This document shows, piece by piece, positions 42,670 to 53,992 of a stretch of DNA of 64,000 nucleotides. Position numbers and translations under genes: made by a program. Origin of the DNA: Aquatica leii (Eukaryota > Arthropoda > Insecta > Coleoptera > Lampyridae); NCBI GenBank assembly GCA_035610365.1, contig CM069433.1, positions 171,508,882 to 171,572,881 on the forward strand, given 5' to 3'. The notes under the pieces were generated by a model. The model was given only the letters and a program-made list of their open reading frames with translations, made no database searches and had not been told where the DNA came from. The first letter of the stretch is position 1. Every line of letters begins with the position of its first letter.

Positions 42670-44589
42670 ATGGTTAAAAAGAAACGCATTACTAAAACTA
42701 CTAATTCAGATTCAAGTTCAGCTATGGCTGTTAACGCAAATTTACTAACACTACAAAATTGTATCGATTTAATTCCTAAATGTGACGGATCTGTAAAAGA
42801 ATTAAGTCAATTTCTGGACATTATTAAAATAGTCGCGGAACAGTGCGATCCAATATGGAATCGAACAGTTTTGACATACTCAAAGAATCAATTGTCAGGT
42901 GCAGCATACGATGCTATAAAACATAAAGAGATAAGTTCATTTGACGAATTAATTAGGTCGCTAAAGGTAATTAAACCCGAATTTTCTTTAAAATATTTAG
43001 AATCTAAACTAGTTACGTTTAAGCAATTACCGAACGAAAGCGTAAACGATTATAAAATTAGACTAGAATCAATTATAGAACCATTGATAAAAGAATCTTG
43101 TAGGGGCGAAAGTGAAACTTCACGGGTAGCCATCACTAAAGTTATTAACAAAAGAGCGTTGAATACATTTGTGTCCGGTATTAAACCACCTTTAAAATTT
43201 TATCTAGAAATTAAAGATTGTCCCGATTTGAATACAGCTGTAGAATATGCACTAAAGAAAGAACTCGATGTAGAAAGTGAAGAAAAAATTAACAAAGTAC
43301 TAAGCGGAATTAATATTGAACGACCGTCTCTTTCTTGTACCAATTGTAATCGCGAAGGTCACGATGTATCAAATTGTCGCGGTAGAAATAATCAATATCA
43401 TTCGCGAAATCATTTAGTATGTAATTATTGTAAATTTAGAGGTCATGTAATTGATGATTGCAGAAAACGCCTGTATAACAACTCAGGGCATCATAACCGT
43501 AATAACTCGTTATTCACCTTTCACAGAAACAATTCCGTAAATCCTCAAATTAATGACCAATTCAGGTCTGGTCCTAGACAAAGTCATCTACGGGTTGCTA
43601 ATAATCAGCAAACGGAAAGAGATCAAACTCAAGCATCACGTAATAATGCACATGTTGCTAATTCCAGTCAAGCTCATATTTTGTCAAACGAGAATGCTAG
43701 TGATTCTTGTATTGTTTCGAATAACCAACACGCAAAGTCCATCAATTTGAAAATCAATTCAGTCGAAAGTCAATATAAAACTTTTTTAATAGACACTGGA
43801 TCCGATATTAGTCTAATAAAATCAGATTTAGTCGAGTGCGATAGAATAGATCAGGGCAAATCAACTACAATAACGGGTATTGCTCAAGGACAGTTTAGAA
43901 CTTTAGGAACAATTAACGTAACATTATATTTCGAAAATTATTACGTCACTTCATACGAGTTCCATGTACTTCCAGAATCGTTTCCCTTTTTTGAAGATGC
44001 ATTATTAGGTAGAAATTTTTTGCTCGATAATAAGGCAGTATTAAACTTTAAAAACTTAATAGTATCATTACAAAATTTAGAAATTATGATGAATAATAAC
44101 AAAACCGTAACTTCTACAAACAACGAGATTATAATTTTACAACCTCGTACGGAAACCTTAGTTCATTTAATAACCGATTCTAGGCAAGCAGGTATAATCG
44201 AAACTCAAATTGTTCAACCGGGTGTTTATCTTAGTAATTGTATAACCAAACCAGTAAATGGTAAATGCATTGCATCTGTATTAAATACTACAGAAGATAT
44301 TATTCATACTACAGTACCACCCGTCGAATTAAAAGAATTAACCTACCACGTTCATAATACAACGGATGATACAAAAATCGATAACGTTAAGGTCAATACC
44401 TCTGTAAATATCGTTAATTCTTTGTCCGAGTACAACAAAAGAATTTCCACCTTAAAATCCCTTCTTCGAATAGACCACTTAAACACGGAAGAAAAAGAAA
44501 GCATTCACACAATTTGCGAAAAGTTCAATGACATATTTTACTTACCTGGAGATAAGTTGAATAGAGAAGATTCACTGTTACGGAAATAA
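42670..44589 (+). CDS. gypsy-B Gag-protease (ORF truncated by nested element)
   Basis: 639-codon ORF. Residues 1-220 form an all-helical capsid-like region. Two CCHC zinc knuckles follow, C223-x2-C226-x4-H231-x4-C236 and C251-x2-C254-x4-H259-x4-C264, for RNA binding. After a polar linker comes the aspartic protease with catalytic D375-T-G (FLIDTGSDISLI) and the ALLGRNFL flap-end motif near residues 442-449. The native reading ends around 44559 (LPGDKL); the remaining codons to the stop at 44589 belong to the inserted element. Without the insertion the frame would continue into the RT at 46127 (same phase). The start ATG 42670 is the first in frame with the Gag; an internal Met at residue 19 is an alternative. 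Confidence 0.88.
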   Translation: MVKKKRITKTTNSDSSSAMAVNANLLTLQNCIDLIPKCDGSVKELSQFLDIIKIVAEQCDPIWNRTVLTYSKNQLSGAAYDAIKHKEISSFDELIRSLKVIKPEFSLKYLESKLVTFKQLPNESVNDYKIRLESIIEPLIKESCRGESETSRVAITKVINKRALNTFVSGIKPPLKFYLEIKDCPDLNTAVEYALKKELDVESEEKINKVLSGINIERPSLSCTNCNREGHDVSNCRGRNNQYHSRNHLVCNYCKFRGHVIDDCRKRLYNNSGHHNRNNSLFTFHRNNSVNPQINDQFRSGPRQSHLRVANNQQTERDQTQASRNNAHVANSSQAHILSNENASDSCIVSNNQHAKSINLKINSVESQYKTFLIDTGSDISLIKSDLVECDRIDQGKSTTITGIAQGQFRTLGTINVTLYFENYYVTSYEFHVLPESFPFFEDALLGRNFLLDNKAVLNFKNLIVSLQNLEIMMNNNKTVTSTNNEIIILQPRTETLVHLITDSRQAGIIETQIVQPGVYLSNCITKPVNGKCIASVLNTTEDIIHTTVPPVELKELTYHVHNTTDDTKIDNVKVNTSVNIVNSLSEYNKRISTLKSLLRIDHLNTEEKESIHTICEKFNDIFYLPGDKLNREDSLLRK

Positions 44590-46126
44590 AAAAGTAAGTA
44601 TATTTTCTGGTAACCTATAAGACGCGTATGTATGCTATACATAAAAAACACCCACCAAATATTTATAATTGGAAATATAAGTAAATAAACTATTGCTATT
44701 TTTGAATTATTCCGAGCACATAACGAATCCTGCCGAAGTGAGTGTGACGTCACCACATCCTTCGAACAATATTATAGTATTATGATAGCCTGGTTTTATA
44801 GTAATTTTCTTGTTTTTCTTGTTATTTTATGTGGTTTTATTGAGTTTTTAGTATAGATTTTTTGCTTGTAGTTGTTGTGAGTACGTAGTGTGTTGATAAA
44901 TTATTTTTTTTCTGTAAAACGTATAGTAGTAGCAAAATAGTTTCTATTGAACAACCTTAGTTTTTGCTTTAGTTGTACTAATAGTATAGTTAGAATTTTA
45001 ATAGCTTTCACAATAAATACCTATAGTTCTAGTTTTCATAAGTAATTGAATTTAATCATTAATTAAATAGTTTACGTAGGATATAATACTTTTCCGTTTA
45101 GCAGTAGTGGTAGTTATTGAATTTCTAACATTTTTAGTAATAATACTAACTGTATTAATTAGTGTGTTTATAAGTAGATGTTACTAACAATATCACATTT
45201 TGTGTAAAAATTGATTTTTTTGTTCAATAAAGGTGTTGTTGTTTCTCCTTCATATTTATGCAAATAGAGCGTTATACTTAAAACATAAAAGTTATTTATT
45301 AGCAACTTTTAGAAAGAGAGACAAACGCCTTATTTAGATTTTTTGTGGTGCTGCTATACAAGACAGTAGTTGTAGCTTTTCGAAGAAGAAGGTTTCATAG
45401 GTTTCATGCTAATAAATTTATTAGTAATAAATTTAAAGTGCCTAACATTGAAGAAAATTTCAATTGCTTGTATATTGGACAGAGAAAAATCAATTTTTGC
45501 ACAAAATGTGATATTGTTAGTAGCAACTACTTATAAACACACTAATTAATACAGTTAGTATTATTACTACAGATGTTAAAAATTCAATAACTACCACTAC
45601 TGCTAAACGAAGAAGTATTATATCCTACGTAAACTATTTAACTACTGATTAAATTTAATTACTTATTAAAATTAGAATTATAGGTATTTATTGTAAAAGC
45701 TATTAAAATTCTAACTATACTATTAGTACAACTAAAGCAAAAACTAAGGTTGTTCAATACAAACTATTTTGCTACTACTACGTTTTACAGAAAAAAACTT
45801 AATTTATCAACAACACTACGTACTCACAACAACTACAAGCTAAAAAACTATACTAAAAACTCAATAAAACCACATAAAATAACAAGAAAAACAAGAAAAT
45901 TAATATAAAACCAGGCTATCATAATACTATAATATTGTTCGAAGGATGTGGTGACGTCACACTCACTTCGGCAGGCTTCGTTGTGTGCTCGGAAAAATTC
46001 AAAAATCGTCAACTTTAATAATGTTTTTCTTCGTTAATTAATTACGGATCTACTTTTAATTACTATTATTGTAAACGTCAGTTATGATATAATGGATATA
46101 CACTATTTTCTAAAAATCGAATTTTA
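44559..46126. mobile_element. Foldback-like element with ~530-bp inverted arms
   Basis: Insertion that splits the gypsy-B ORF between protease and RT. It contains a giant inverted repeat: left arm about 44700-45225, right arm about 45480-46018, some 95% alike by eye, with a ~260-base loop. The arms start near TTTTTGAATTATTCCGAGCAC and include CGAAGTGAGTGTGACGTCAC. About 140 bases at the left and 110 at the right lie outside the arms yet seem to belong to the insertion. The loop has a 63-codon ORF from about 45345 (AFRRRRFHRFHANKF) that I cannot assign. No target duplication could be fixed. Confidence 0.65.
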
Positions 46127-49021
46127 GTCCATTGTACAAGCGCCGGTTGTCACTCTATCCCTACACAACCAGATGTACAACCCATTCATTTAAAACCTTA
46201 TAAATTACCTTTTGCTCTCAACGAAGAAATAAATACACAAGTTGACAAAATGTTAAACGAAAAAATAATCTCTCCTTCAAAATCTCCGTGGAATTTTCCC
46301 TTATTAGTAGTTCCGAAAAAAGCGGACGCTTCTGGCAAGAAAAAATACAGAATTGTCGTTGATTATCGCAAATTAAATGATATTACAAAATTTGACGCAT
46401 TTCCAATTCCAACCGTTTCCGAAATTTTATATCAATTAGGTAATAGTAAATTTTATACCACTCTTGATCTTTGCATGGGTTTTCATCAAGTACCTTTATC
46501 AGAAGCAGATAAAGAAAAAACTGCATTTAGTACTGCTAATGGTCACTATCATTATAACCGACTTCCACAAGGTTTAAAGGGTGCTCCTGCTACATTTATG
46601 AGAATAATGAACACAGTTTTATCCGGTCTTCAAGGACTTAAGTGTTACGTATATATGGACGATCTTGTAATATACGGTTCAAGTCTCTCAGATCATAATA
46701 AAAAATTAACAGCCGTTTTTGATAAACTCCGTGAATTTAACTTACAACTTCAGCCCGATAAATCAGAATTTTTAAGACGCGAAGTAACTTATTTAGGTCA
46801 TCTTATTACATCAGAAGGAGTTCTTCCAGATCCTTATAAAGTTCAATGTGTAGTAAATTACCCTACACCAAAAAATTTAGATAATGTCAAATCATTTTTA
46901 GGATTCTGCAACTATTATCGACGGTTTATAAAAGAATACAGTCAGATAGTGGAACCAATTAATAAACTTTTGAAAAAAGGGGTTCCGTTTAACTGGAATC
47001 AGTCTTGTCAAAATTCATTTGAAACTTTAAAGGACGTATTAACTAATACTCCATTATTAATTTATCCCGATTTCAAACAAGAATTTTTACTTACAACAGA
47101 TGCAAGCGGTACTCATGTAGCCGGTATTCTAAGCCAAGGCACCGTAGGCAAAGACCGTCCGATAGCTTATTGTTCGAGAGCATTAAATAAACACGAACTC
47201 AATTATAGTACGTGCGAAAAAGAATTAACCGCGATTGTTTGGTCAATTGGTTATTTCCGACAATTTTTATACGGAAGAAAATTTAAAATTTATACCGACA
47301 ATCGACCTCTTGTGTGGTTGCTAAACATAAAAGATCCCGGCAGCAGATTAACTAGATTCAGATTAAAGTTGGAAGAGTACGAATTCGAAATAATACACAA
47401 ACCAGGTAAACTAAATACGAACTGTGACGCCTTAACTCGCATGCACAAAGTAAATATAATCAATTCAAATTTTGTAAGTTACAGTGATTTCAAAAAACTA
47501 ATCGAACGCGAAATTATAATCAATAATAATGTACGCGAATCAACTAAAAGTCTATTTCAATCGAACTATAAACGTATAGTAACTTTTATTTCACGAGATT
47601 TATTACCAATTAACACTTCTTCTGCATTAGTTGAAAATAATTACAATTATTCTCTTACTGGCAATGAAATACCAGATGAAATTCCTCCCTTTCTTTACTT
47701 AAAAAAGATTAACGATGATATAATAATTATTAACGTAGTAATAATATATAAAAATGATGAAAAGATTTCTCCCGAACTCCTTTGGCATGCATTTTACGCG
47801 CTGAAAGAAGAATGTTTGTCGCGATCATGGGATGAAATTGCAATTCCAACAGAAGTATTTTGTAAATTAGATATAAGCTATGAAGAAATTAGGTTAATGA
47901 TACGGTTTATATTTAAAAATAATAAAATCAAAATTATGTTACTTGCAAATACAAAAATTAATTTTAGTCAGCAGGAAATATTAGAAATCTTAAGGGATTT
48001 ACACGATTCCCCTACGGGAGGTCACTTAGGTAGAACGAAAACTTACAATAGAGTTAAACTTTATTATAATTGGCCCAATATGAAATCAGACATAGATGAG
48101 TACATTAAACATTGCTCAAAGTGCCAAAAAAATAAGTCTCAAAAGTTAACAAAGGCACCAATGCTTATAACAGATACTTCAACAATTCCGTTTGAAAAAT
48201 GTTACATTGATATAGTGGGACCATTACCTCTTTCAGAATCCGAAAATCAGTACATACTCACATTTCAAGATAATTTAACAAAATTTTCTGAATGCATTCC
48301 TATCAGTAATCAAGAATCATTGACTATCGCTAAGGCGTTAGTTACAAGAATATTTTGCAAATTTGGAATTCCCGAATCGATCGTTACAGATCAAGGACCA
48401 AACTTTCTAAGTAAACTAATGAGAAACATTTCAAAATTGTATAAAATAAATAAAATCGCGACTTCGGCTTATCACCCTCAGTCTAATGGGCAATTAGAAA
48501 GGTCACATCGAACATTAGCTGAATATCTTAAGGCATTTATAAATCAATCTCAAACCGATTGGGATGAATGGTTAGATTTCTACTGTTTTACGTATAATTC
48601 CACTCCGCATACATCCACAGGTTATAGTCCTTTCGAACTTTTATTTGGCCGAAAACCAAATCTTCCCAGTGTTTTTCATAAATCACCTAAAATATCATTT
48701 TGTAATTATGATGATTACTTATTAAATTTAAAGCAGCAAATGCAGTTGTCCTATGCATTAGCTAGAGATAAGCTTCACGAAATAAAACAAAAATCGAAAA
48801 CAAGCTATGATAAACGCGCAGTAAATATTAAGTTTAATGTAGGAGATCAAGTTCTTCTGCATGATGAAACCGTTAGACGAGGACGGTCAAAAAAGTTAAC
48901 TCCATGTTGGATTGGTCCATTTACAATTTTAAAACAATCATCGCCGCTTAATTATATCATAAAAAGAAAAAGATCCACAATGAACGTCCATGTAAATCGA
49001 CTTAAATTCTTCTATGATTAA
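46127..49021 (+). CDS. gypsy-B RT, RNase H and integrase
   Basis: Continuation of gypsy-B Gag-Pol; open from 46127, first Met at 46250 (numbering from that Met, 923 aa). RT: LDLCMGFHQVPL, LPQGLKGAPATF, YMDD at 135-138. RNase H: D283 (TTDASG), E323 (CEKELTAI), D349 (YTDNRPL). Integrase: H584-x6-H591-x29-C621-x2-C624 zinc finger, catalytic D653 (YIDIVGPL), D713 (VTDQGPNF) and E749 (GQLERSHR), D35E spacing. The C-terminus has a GPF/Y-type block (CWIGPFTI, about 885-892) and ends at NVHVNRLKFF. All catalytic residues are intact, but the only natural start is upstream in gag, so the nested element has separated it from its initiation codon. Confidence 0.92.
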   Translation, partial: VHCTSAGCHSIPTQPDVQPIHLKPYKLPFALNEEINTQVDKMLNEKIISPSKSPWNFPLLVVPKKADASGKKKYRIVVDYRKLNDITKFDAFPIPTVSEILYQLGNSKFYTTLDLCMGFHQVPLSEADKEKTAFSTANGHYHYNRLPQGLKGAPATFMRIMNTVLSGLQGLKCYVYMDDLVIYGSSLSDHNKKLTAVFDKLREFNLQLQPDKSEFLRREVTYLGHLITSEGVLPDPYKVQCVVNYPTPKNLDNVKSFLGFCNYYRRFIKEYSQIVEPINKLLKKGVPFNWNQSCQNSFETLKDVLTNTPLLIYPDFKQEFLLTTDASGTHVAGILSQGTVGKDRPIAYCSRALNKHELNYSTCEKELTAIVWSIGYFRQFLYGRKFKIYTDNRPLVWLLNIKDPGSRLTRFRLKLEEYEFEIIHKPGKLNTNCDALTRMHKVNIINSNFVSYSDFKKLIEREIIINNNVRESTKSLFQSNYKRIVTFISRDLLPINTSSALVENNYNYSLTGNEIPDEIPPFLYLKKINDDIIIINVVIIYKNDEKISPELLWHAFYALKEECLSRSWDEIAIPTEVFCKLDISYEEIRLMIRFIFKNNKIKIMLLANTKINFSQQEILEILRDLHDSPTGGHLGRTKTYNRVKLYYNWPNMKSDIDEYIKHCSKCQKNKSQKLTKAPMLITDTSTIPFEKCYIDIVGPLPLSESENQYILTFQDNLTKFSECIPISNQESLTIAKALVTRIFCKFGIPESIVTDQGPNFLSKLMRNISKLYKINKIATSAYHPQSNGQLERSHRTLAEYLKAFINQSQTDWDEWLDFYCFTYNSTPHTSTGYSPFELLFGRKPNLPSVFHKSPKISFCNYDDYLLNLKQQMQLSYALARDKLHEIKQKSKTSYDKRAVNIKFNVGDQVLLHDETVRRGRSKKLTPCWIGPFTILKQSSPLNYIIKRKRSTMNVHVNRLKFFYD

Positions 49022-49126
49022 AGTGTGCTAATATTTAAGTAACTAACATTAGACGTAAGATAGTAGATTTAAGCAATTTAATGTAACGTACTTGTATTAT
49101 TCAATTTGATTCAATGAACAAATTTT

Positions 49127-49143
49127 AAAAAACAGGGGAAGGA
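49127..49143 (+). other. Polypurine tract of gypsy-B
   Basis: AAAAAACAGGGGAAGGA directly before the 3' LTR; primer for plus-strand synthesis. Confidence 0.75.
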
Positions 49144-49400
49144 TGTTGTGATACCTATGTAGGTACAAGTTATAACAAGTTGCAACTTGTTCTCAAACCC
49201 CTTGTCGCAACTTTCTTGGAAAACCATTTTACAGGTATATAAGAAGCACATACCAACAGCAAAGAGAACTCTGTTTCCGGCGTTGCATTTAACAGCATCA
49301 AATCGTTTTAATAAAGTTAAATTCATTTAACACGTTGTTTTTATTGACAACCTCGAAAACTATAGACGAAACGATCCCAAGTAATCGTAGGATTACAACA
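49144..49400 (+). repeat. 3' LTR of gypsy-B
   Basis: 257 bp, same sequence as 41950-42206 as far as I can compare by eye. Confidence 0.92.
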
Positions 49401-49404
49401 AAAC

Positions 49405-49560
49405 TATGGTAAAAAGTTGCCCCTCCTAAGTGAAAAATTAAGGAAATTCTGTGAAATAGAGGGGAATTAAGATTTTTACTAAATAAAAAGTGAAGTGAAA
49501 TCAAAACTCACTAGAACTTGGGGTTCAAGTATTTATAGGAACAAAGTATAACTTTTATAT
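49405..49560 (-). pseudogene. Probable upstream RT piece of PLE-2
   Basis: Lies on the far side of gypsy-B from the PLE-2 remnant. The reading across the AAAC target site would lead into VSIKDSFIIIEQ of PLE-2, where PLE reverse transcriptases have the SLYTNIPI-type motif A block, but the sequence here is heavily decayed. Confidence 0.3.
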
Positions 49561-50140
49561 CGTATATAATTTATATTGACATTGAGCAAATTTTCAGAAT
49601 GTTTGAACATTTTCGTAATTACTTCGATTTTGTGATTTTGAAACCTAGTACTCATGTATCTGTTAGTGCAAATTGAATATTACCGTCACGTGTTTTGCAC
49701 AAACTGTAAAAGAGCGGAAATATTGGAATAAAGTTTAACCATCAGTTAGGCGCGTGGGTGATTATGTTAGACAATACAAATCATATCCGCTAAATTTACG
49801 CAGCCGCCGCTTTAAGTACTTTTTTAGCATAGTATGAAAAAAACTTTTCCGTGATGAACAACGATCTAATGTTTGTAGTTTAAACAAATATCAACCGCGC
49901 GTCCATCCGTGTTAATTTAAGGCAAGAACAGTTAATTTAATTTTTGTTTACATTACTTTATCTGATTTCAGTTAGTCAATATGCGCATTGTTTTACTTAC
50001 ATATTGCATCGTTTCTAATGATTTAGTTTAATATTTCACATAAACATAAACTGTGATAAGTAATCAAATCTGGACTTTTTTTATGTGCGTTATATTCAAA
50101 CTATTCCAGTTGGGTTAGTTATGTTTATTTCAGAAAAAAA
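49561..50140. other. Spacer, no gene seen
   Basis: AT-rich, with a GC-richer patch near 49740-49920. No features recognised. Confidence 0.3.
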
Positions 50141-50990
50141 ATGACCGACTCAAAGGACAAAAAACGCAAAATAGAAACAAGTCAAAATCCCCAGAAGTGG
50201 CTAAAGTGGTTTGAATAATGAACAAGTGATATTTTGGCTGACGATATAACCAATTTTGAAGAGGACGACTTTACTTTAAATAGTGAACACTTAACGCAAT
50301 CTAAATAAGAAAGAAGTAGAGCAGAAGATGAAAACCCTGCAAAAGGCAGTAGTGACAAACACTAGTCAGAAAATGTGTACATAGCAAAACATGGCTTACA
50401 CAAAATGGCATAAATCATACCCTGCGACAAATGTTTGTACTAGAACCCACAATATCATACAGCAATTTCCTAGTCCAATAAATAATGCTCGCAAAACAAA
50501 AAATTTAGATGATCAGTTTATTTTTAGATTACTGCATTGCATTCTACAGACAATTTGTCGTTTAACTAATATTTATATTGAAAATTTTAAAGCTTATAGA
50601 TATAATTGAAATCAAACAATTTATCGGTTTGCTTTTAAGGATGTTTACGTTTTGACGACATAAGAGACAAAAAAATTCGAAAACTTATTGATTAACTTGC
50701 ACCAATTAGGGAAGTGTTTGAGCTGCTAATAAATAACTCTCAAAAGTATTATTTTCCCAGAGAATACTTTATTGAATAAAATACTAAGATATGATGAAAA
50801 ACCAAACGTGAGATTCCGAACGAATGTCTGTCAAACAAAATTAAAAATAAGGTTTTTCTATTTTCGAATTCCAGGAAAACATCACTTTAGTTTCATATTA
50901 CCTAAAAAAGTAAGACTTTTTTACTATTATCAATTAACCATTCAGGGGTCTGTGGAAAATTAAAATTGATTTGAGAGTCTCTGTACAACA
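50141..50990 (+). pseudogene. piggyBac-like transposase (copy 3), N-terminal half
   Basis: ATG 50141 opens MTDSKDKKRKIETSQN, then W-containing and acidic DDITNFEEDDFTLNSEHL. Further on, across frameshifts, come QFIGLL, CLRFDDIRDKKIRKLI, LAPIREVFELLINNSQKY, YFPREYFI and YDEKPNVRFRTNVC, where the D-E-K is the expected first catalytic Asp block. These match the order in PGBD-type transposases. Beyond about 50860 nothing is recognisable. Sequence differs from the other copies, so it is a separate lineage. Confidence 0.7.
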
Positions 50991-50999
50991 GCATGAGGT

Positions 51000-51825
51000 C
51001 CGCGCAAGGTTTAATATAAAATAAAAAAATTGTAACACATTTTTTTTTAAATAAAAATAACAATAAATAAATTATTATTAGCAATTTTTACGCTCTAAAT
51101 AAAATATAAATATAGACTGGTGTATAAAATACAAGTGATAACAGGTATCGCAGTGAGTCAGGCCTATCAGGTTTATACAGGAACGCAATAGAGCCGATAC
51201 ATGCACCAACTAGTTTATTATATGAACTGTAGAAAAATCGTGCATCTAGCCAACAAAAATTAGTTCTGTGTTATGCGTGATGTGAAGTGCATATAACAAT
51301 TTTTCTAGTCTTGAACAAAAAAAAGTATACTTTTTATTGTTACGCAGATAGCATACTTCAGTTGCGTAAGTATATTTAAATAAAATTGATATATTTTTTT
51401 AATTTAAATTTATTTAAGCAAAGTTATACTATTGTTTAGGTAGATTAAAAAGATTATACATCACAGTTATCAGTGCATTAATCCCTTCACATTCATTAAG
51501 GATTTCTTTTTTATTAATAATTTAATAAAGGGTTGTAAGTTTTTCTAACACAGATGTGTTTTTAAAAAATATATTATTAATAATTTTGTAAAAAAAGTTA
51601 AGACATATTGGGTTTTACAATTTTGTTTACTTCCGCGAATAACCAAATTTGCAAATATTTGGAATTACTATATATTACTGTATTATTATATTCTGTTGTT
51701 AATTAATTCTTGAATTATTTATTTTTCTTAAAAATTAATTGGTACACAATGGGTATCTACGCAATATGTGACATTTACATGAAATTTTATCCTTGCATCC
51801 CAAATAATTAATTCAAGAGAGCGTT
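51000..51825. other. AT-rich interval, no gene seen
   Basis: Only short, low-complexity ORFs. Nothing recognised. Confidence 0.3.
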
Positions 51826-51828
51826 ATA

Positions 51829-52120
51829 TTGCAGCATTCTATTGAAAAAATTATTATAAATAACAATGATTTGTTGCGAATAAAAATTTTAGATAACAGT
51901 ATAAGTAAACCGAAGAAAAAATGCAGACAATACAATATTGAATACATTAAATATGGCTTTATTCCGTCACCACAAAATAAAACTTTATCTATGTGTCTTC
52001 TATGTAATAAAACTCCTTCTGCTACATAAAACATTGTTTAAAGAAGCATTGTAAGAAAAAACCAACACAGAAGTGGTCAAATTTTTGTAATAACTAAAAA
52101 TCGTTTCAAAAATGTATTCT
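51829..52120 (+). pseudogene. hAT-type transposase, BED zinc-finger fragment
   Basis: Reads KPKKKCRQYNIEYIKYGFIP and LSMCLLCNKT, then, after a stop and frameshift, LFKEAL/KKPTQKWS. The Y-I-K-Y-G-F...C-x2-C-N-K-T arrangement matches the BED-like finger at the start of ZBED/hAT proteins; the H-x5-H half is degraded. Only the first ~100 codons remain. Confidence 0.5.
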
Positions 52121-52129
52121 ATTCTATGT

Positions 52130-53735
52130 GACACATTACTCAAAAATAAAACAAGCTTAGCCAAAACAAAATAACATTGCTGTACCTATATAAATATTAT
52201 TACTTTGTAACAATTACTTACTAAATATGGCTAAAAACGCATTTCGAATAATTTTTATTCGTAAAAAAAATTATTAAATAGGTGGTTACATACTAATTTC
52301 GCTTCCCGCCCATGTTTAAATATGGAAATTGGTATTTCTGTTTCATCGGATGTGCAATCATATAAGGAAAGCTCAGACAATAAATAAATCAGATCAACTG
52401 AGTATACAGTTGAGAATCGACTGGTTAGCTTTTTGTTTATTACTGAATAGTTTTTGTAATATTTCTTGCTATTATATGTAATGAAACATCTGATTTTGTC
52501 GTTATTTATTTTTCCATCGGATTCGATTTTTCGTCAACGTTTTGTGAGGTTTTAGGGTGTTTTAGTTTTAATTTGTTTATATTGATCTTCTGTCCACTAC
52601 CTGTTTCCTCTTCTTTTTTAGTTATTAAAATGATTTTTTTCTCATAATGAGTCTCCTTGTGAGAACTACTGCTTTCATTAATTTCTTCTTCAACATTACC
52701 ACTTTGCTCACTGTTTATCTTTTTTTTCGTCTTTTTAGTCATAACGCCATGGGCTTCAAATTGACCATTTCAGATTTTGTGAAACTTTGATTTTTCATAT
52801 TCTCTGACGTCCTGAATTGAAATATAATTTAAAAAAAATACTATCTCGTATAGTTTCGTAGTTATAATTTTATAAAAATTAAAATAACCAAATCCACAAT
52901 GTTTGTTACTGTTATTTTAATCAAACTTAAAGCCGTATGTTTCAGTGTATTTATTGCAATAGTTTTTGCTTAATAAGCATATTATAATCTCACCCTATGC
53001 TATTGCTGGTGAGGCTTAAAATTATTGACAACGTTGGTTTATTTTTACCATAACGTCTGCTCCCATCATGTTCCCACTTTGAAATTTTATTGAGTTTACA
53101 TGGAATGACCCCCATGAGATATTTGCACTTTTCCAAATTCCATTATTAGATTTAATTCTTATGTCTATAGTTGCAGTAGGCATCATTTGAAGGTTTGGAC
53201 ACAACTTCGATATTTAAATTTAACAACTCTTTCATAGTAGACGAAATGAAATTACCTTTTTTTGCCCTAGTATTTTCTCTTCTCTTGGAAAAATTAATAT
53301 CATTTGTGGAAAGATTTAATGAAGTACTAAGTTAATCGTTTTGATTCGTTGAAGCAATCTCGTAGTACTAAAATTTACTACTACTATACTAAATTTACGG
53401 TCGAATAAGTTGATGTAATAGAACGAGAAGATCTAAAAAGTTTTTTGCACACCCGACTACTAAAGATTGGCAAACAAATAATGTACGTTTACTGCAATAG
53501 ATCTCATCATATGTGGGTTATTCATTCTTATCTATAATTTGATGTAATTAATTTTTCGGAAACATTTCAATTCCTTTAATGTTTTCTTCTGTAAAAGCAG
53601 AAATAAAATTAATTTATATCTCAATCCACTTATCATAATCATTTTTTTTTAATTTCTAGAATAGTTGTATTAAGTGCAATTTCGGTTTCTTCAAAACAAT
53701 TGAAGTAAAAATTATTTAAATTAAGAACAAAAGAT
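52130..53735. other. AT-rich interval; one Lys/Glu-rich minus-strand ORF
   Basis: A 78-codon minus-strand ORF (52742-52506) is rich in Lys, Glu and Ser with no known motif. A 60-codon minus-strand ORF at 53204-53022 is also unassigned. I would not call either a gene. Confidence 0.3.
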
Positions 53736-53740
53736 GGCTT

Positions 53741-53865
53741 TGCACTGGATCGCGTGATCGGTGTTACCCTTGTGGACAACAAACAGATAAAACTACTCCA
53801 AAATAGTGCTTCAGATGTTACCGCTGGAGCTGTGGAGAGCATCTGCGCAAACTACGCATACATTT
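53741..53865 (+). pseudogene. Cys-rich C-terminal domain, piggyBac-like
   Basis: One frame reads DRCYPCGQQTDKTTPK, a stop, then CFRCYRWSCGEHLRK: C-x2-C, C-x2-C, C-x2-E-H. This is the spacing of the cysteine-rich domain at the end of many piggyBac transposases. No catalytic core lies directly upstream; it may be the far end of copy 3. Confidence 0.4.
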
Positions 53866-53992
53866 TTTTGAAAATTAAAATTACTTACTTTATTAATAAA
53901 TTTTCACTTTCCTATAAGGAAAGTATAGCGATCGCAATTTTTAAAAAAAAATTTTTATTGCATAATTATACGTTTCAAGGTCTCCTGTATCA

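Larger units (their letters stand above)
41950..49400 (+). mobile_element. Ty3/gypsy-type LTR retrotransposon (gypsy-B), recent
   Basis: 7.45 kb including a ~1.57-kb nested insertion. LTRs of 257 bp at both ends appear identical base for base, showing very recent insertion. Flanked by AAAC on both sides (41946-41949, 49401-49404), a 4-bp duplication. Has a primer site, one gag-protease-RT-RNase H-integrase reading frame broken only by the nested element, a purine tract before the 3' LTR, and no env-like ORF. Confidence 0.9.

Noticed and set aside
49111-49504. Minus-strand ORFs repeated at both gypsy-B LTRs (also at 41902-42292)
   Set aside because: Antisense readings of the LTR; identical because the LTRs are identical.
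52506-52742. 78-codon Lys/Glu/Ser-rich ORF on the minus strand
   Set aside because: Low-complexity, no motif, no neighbours suggesting a gene.
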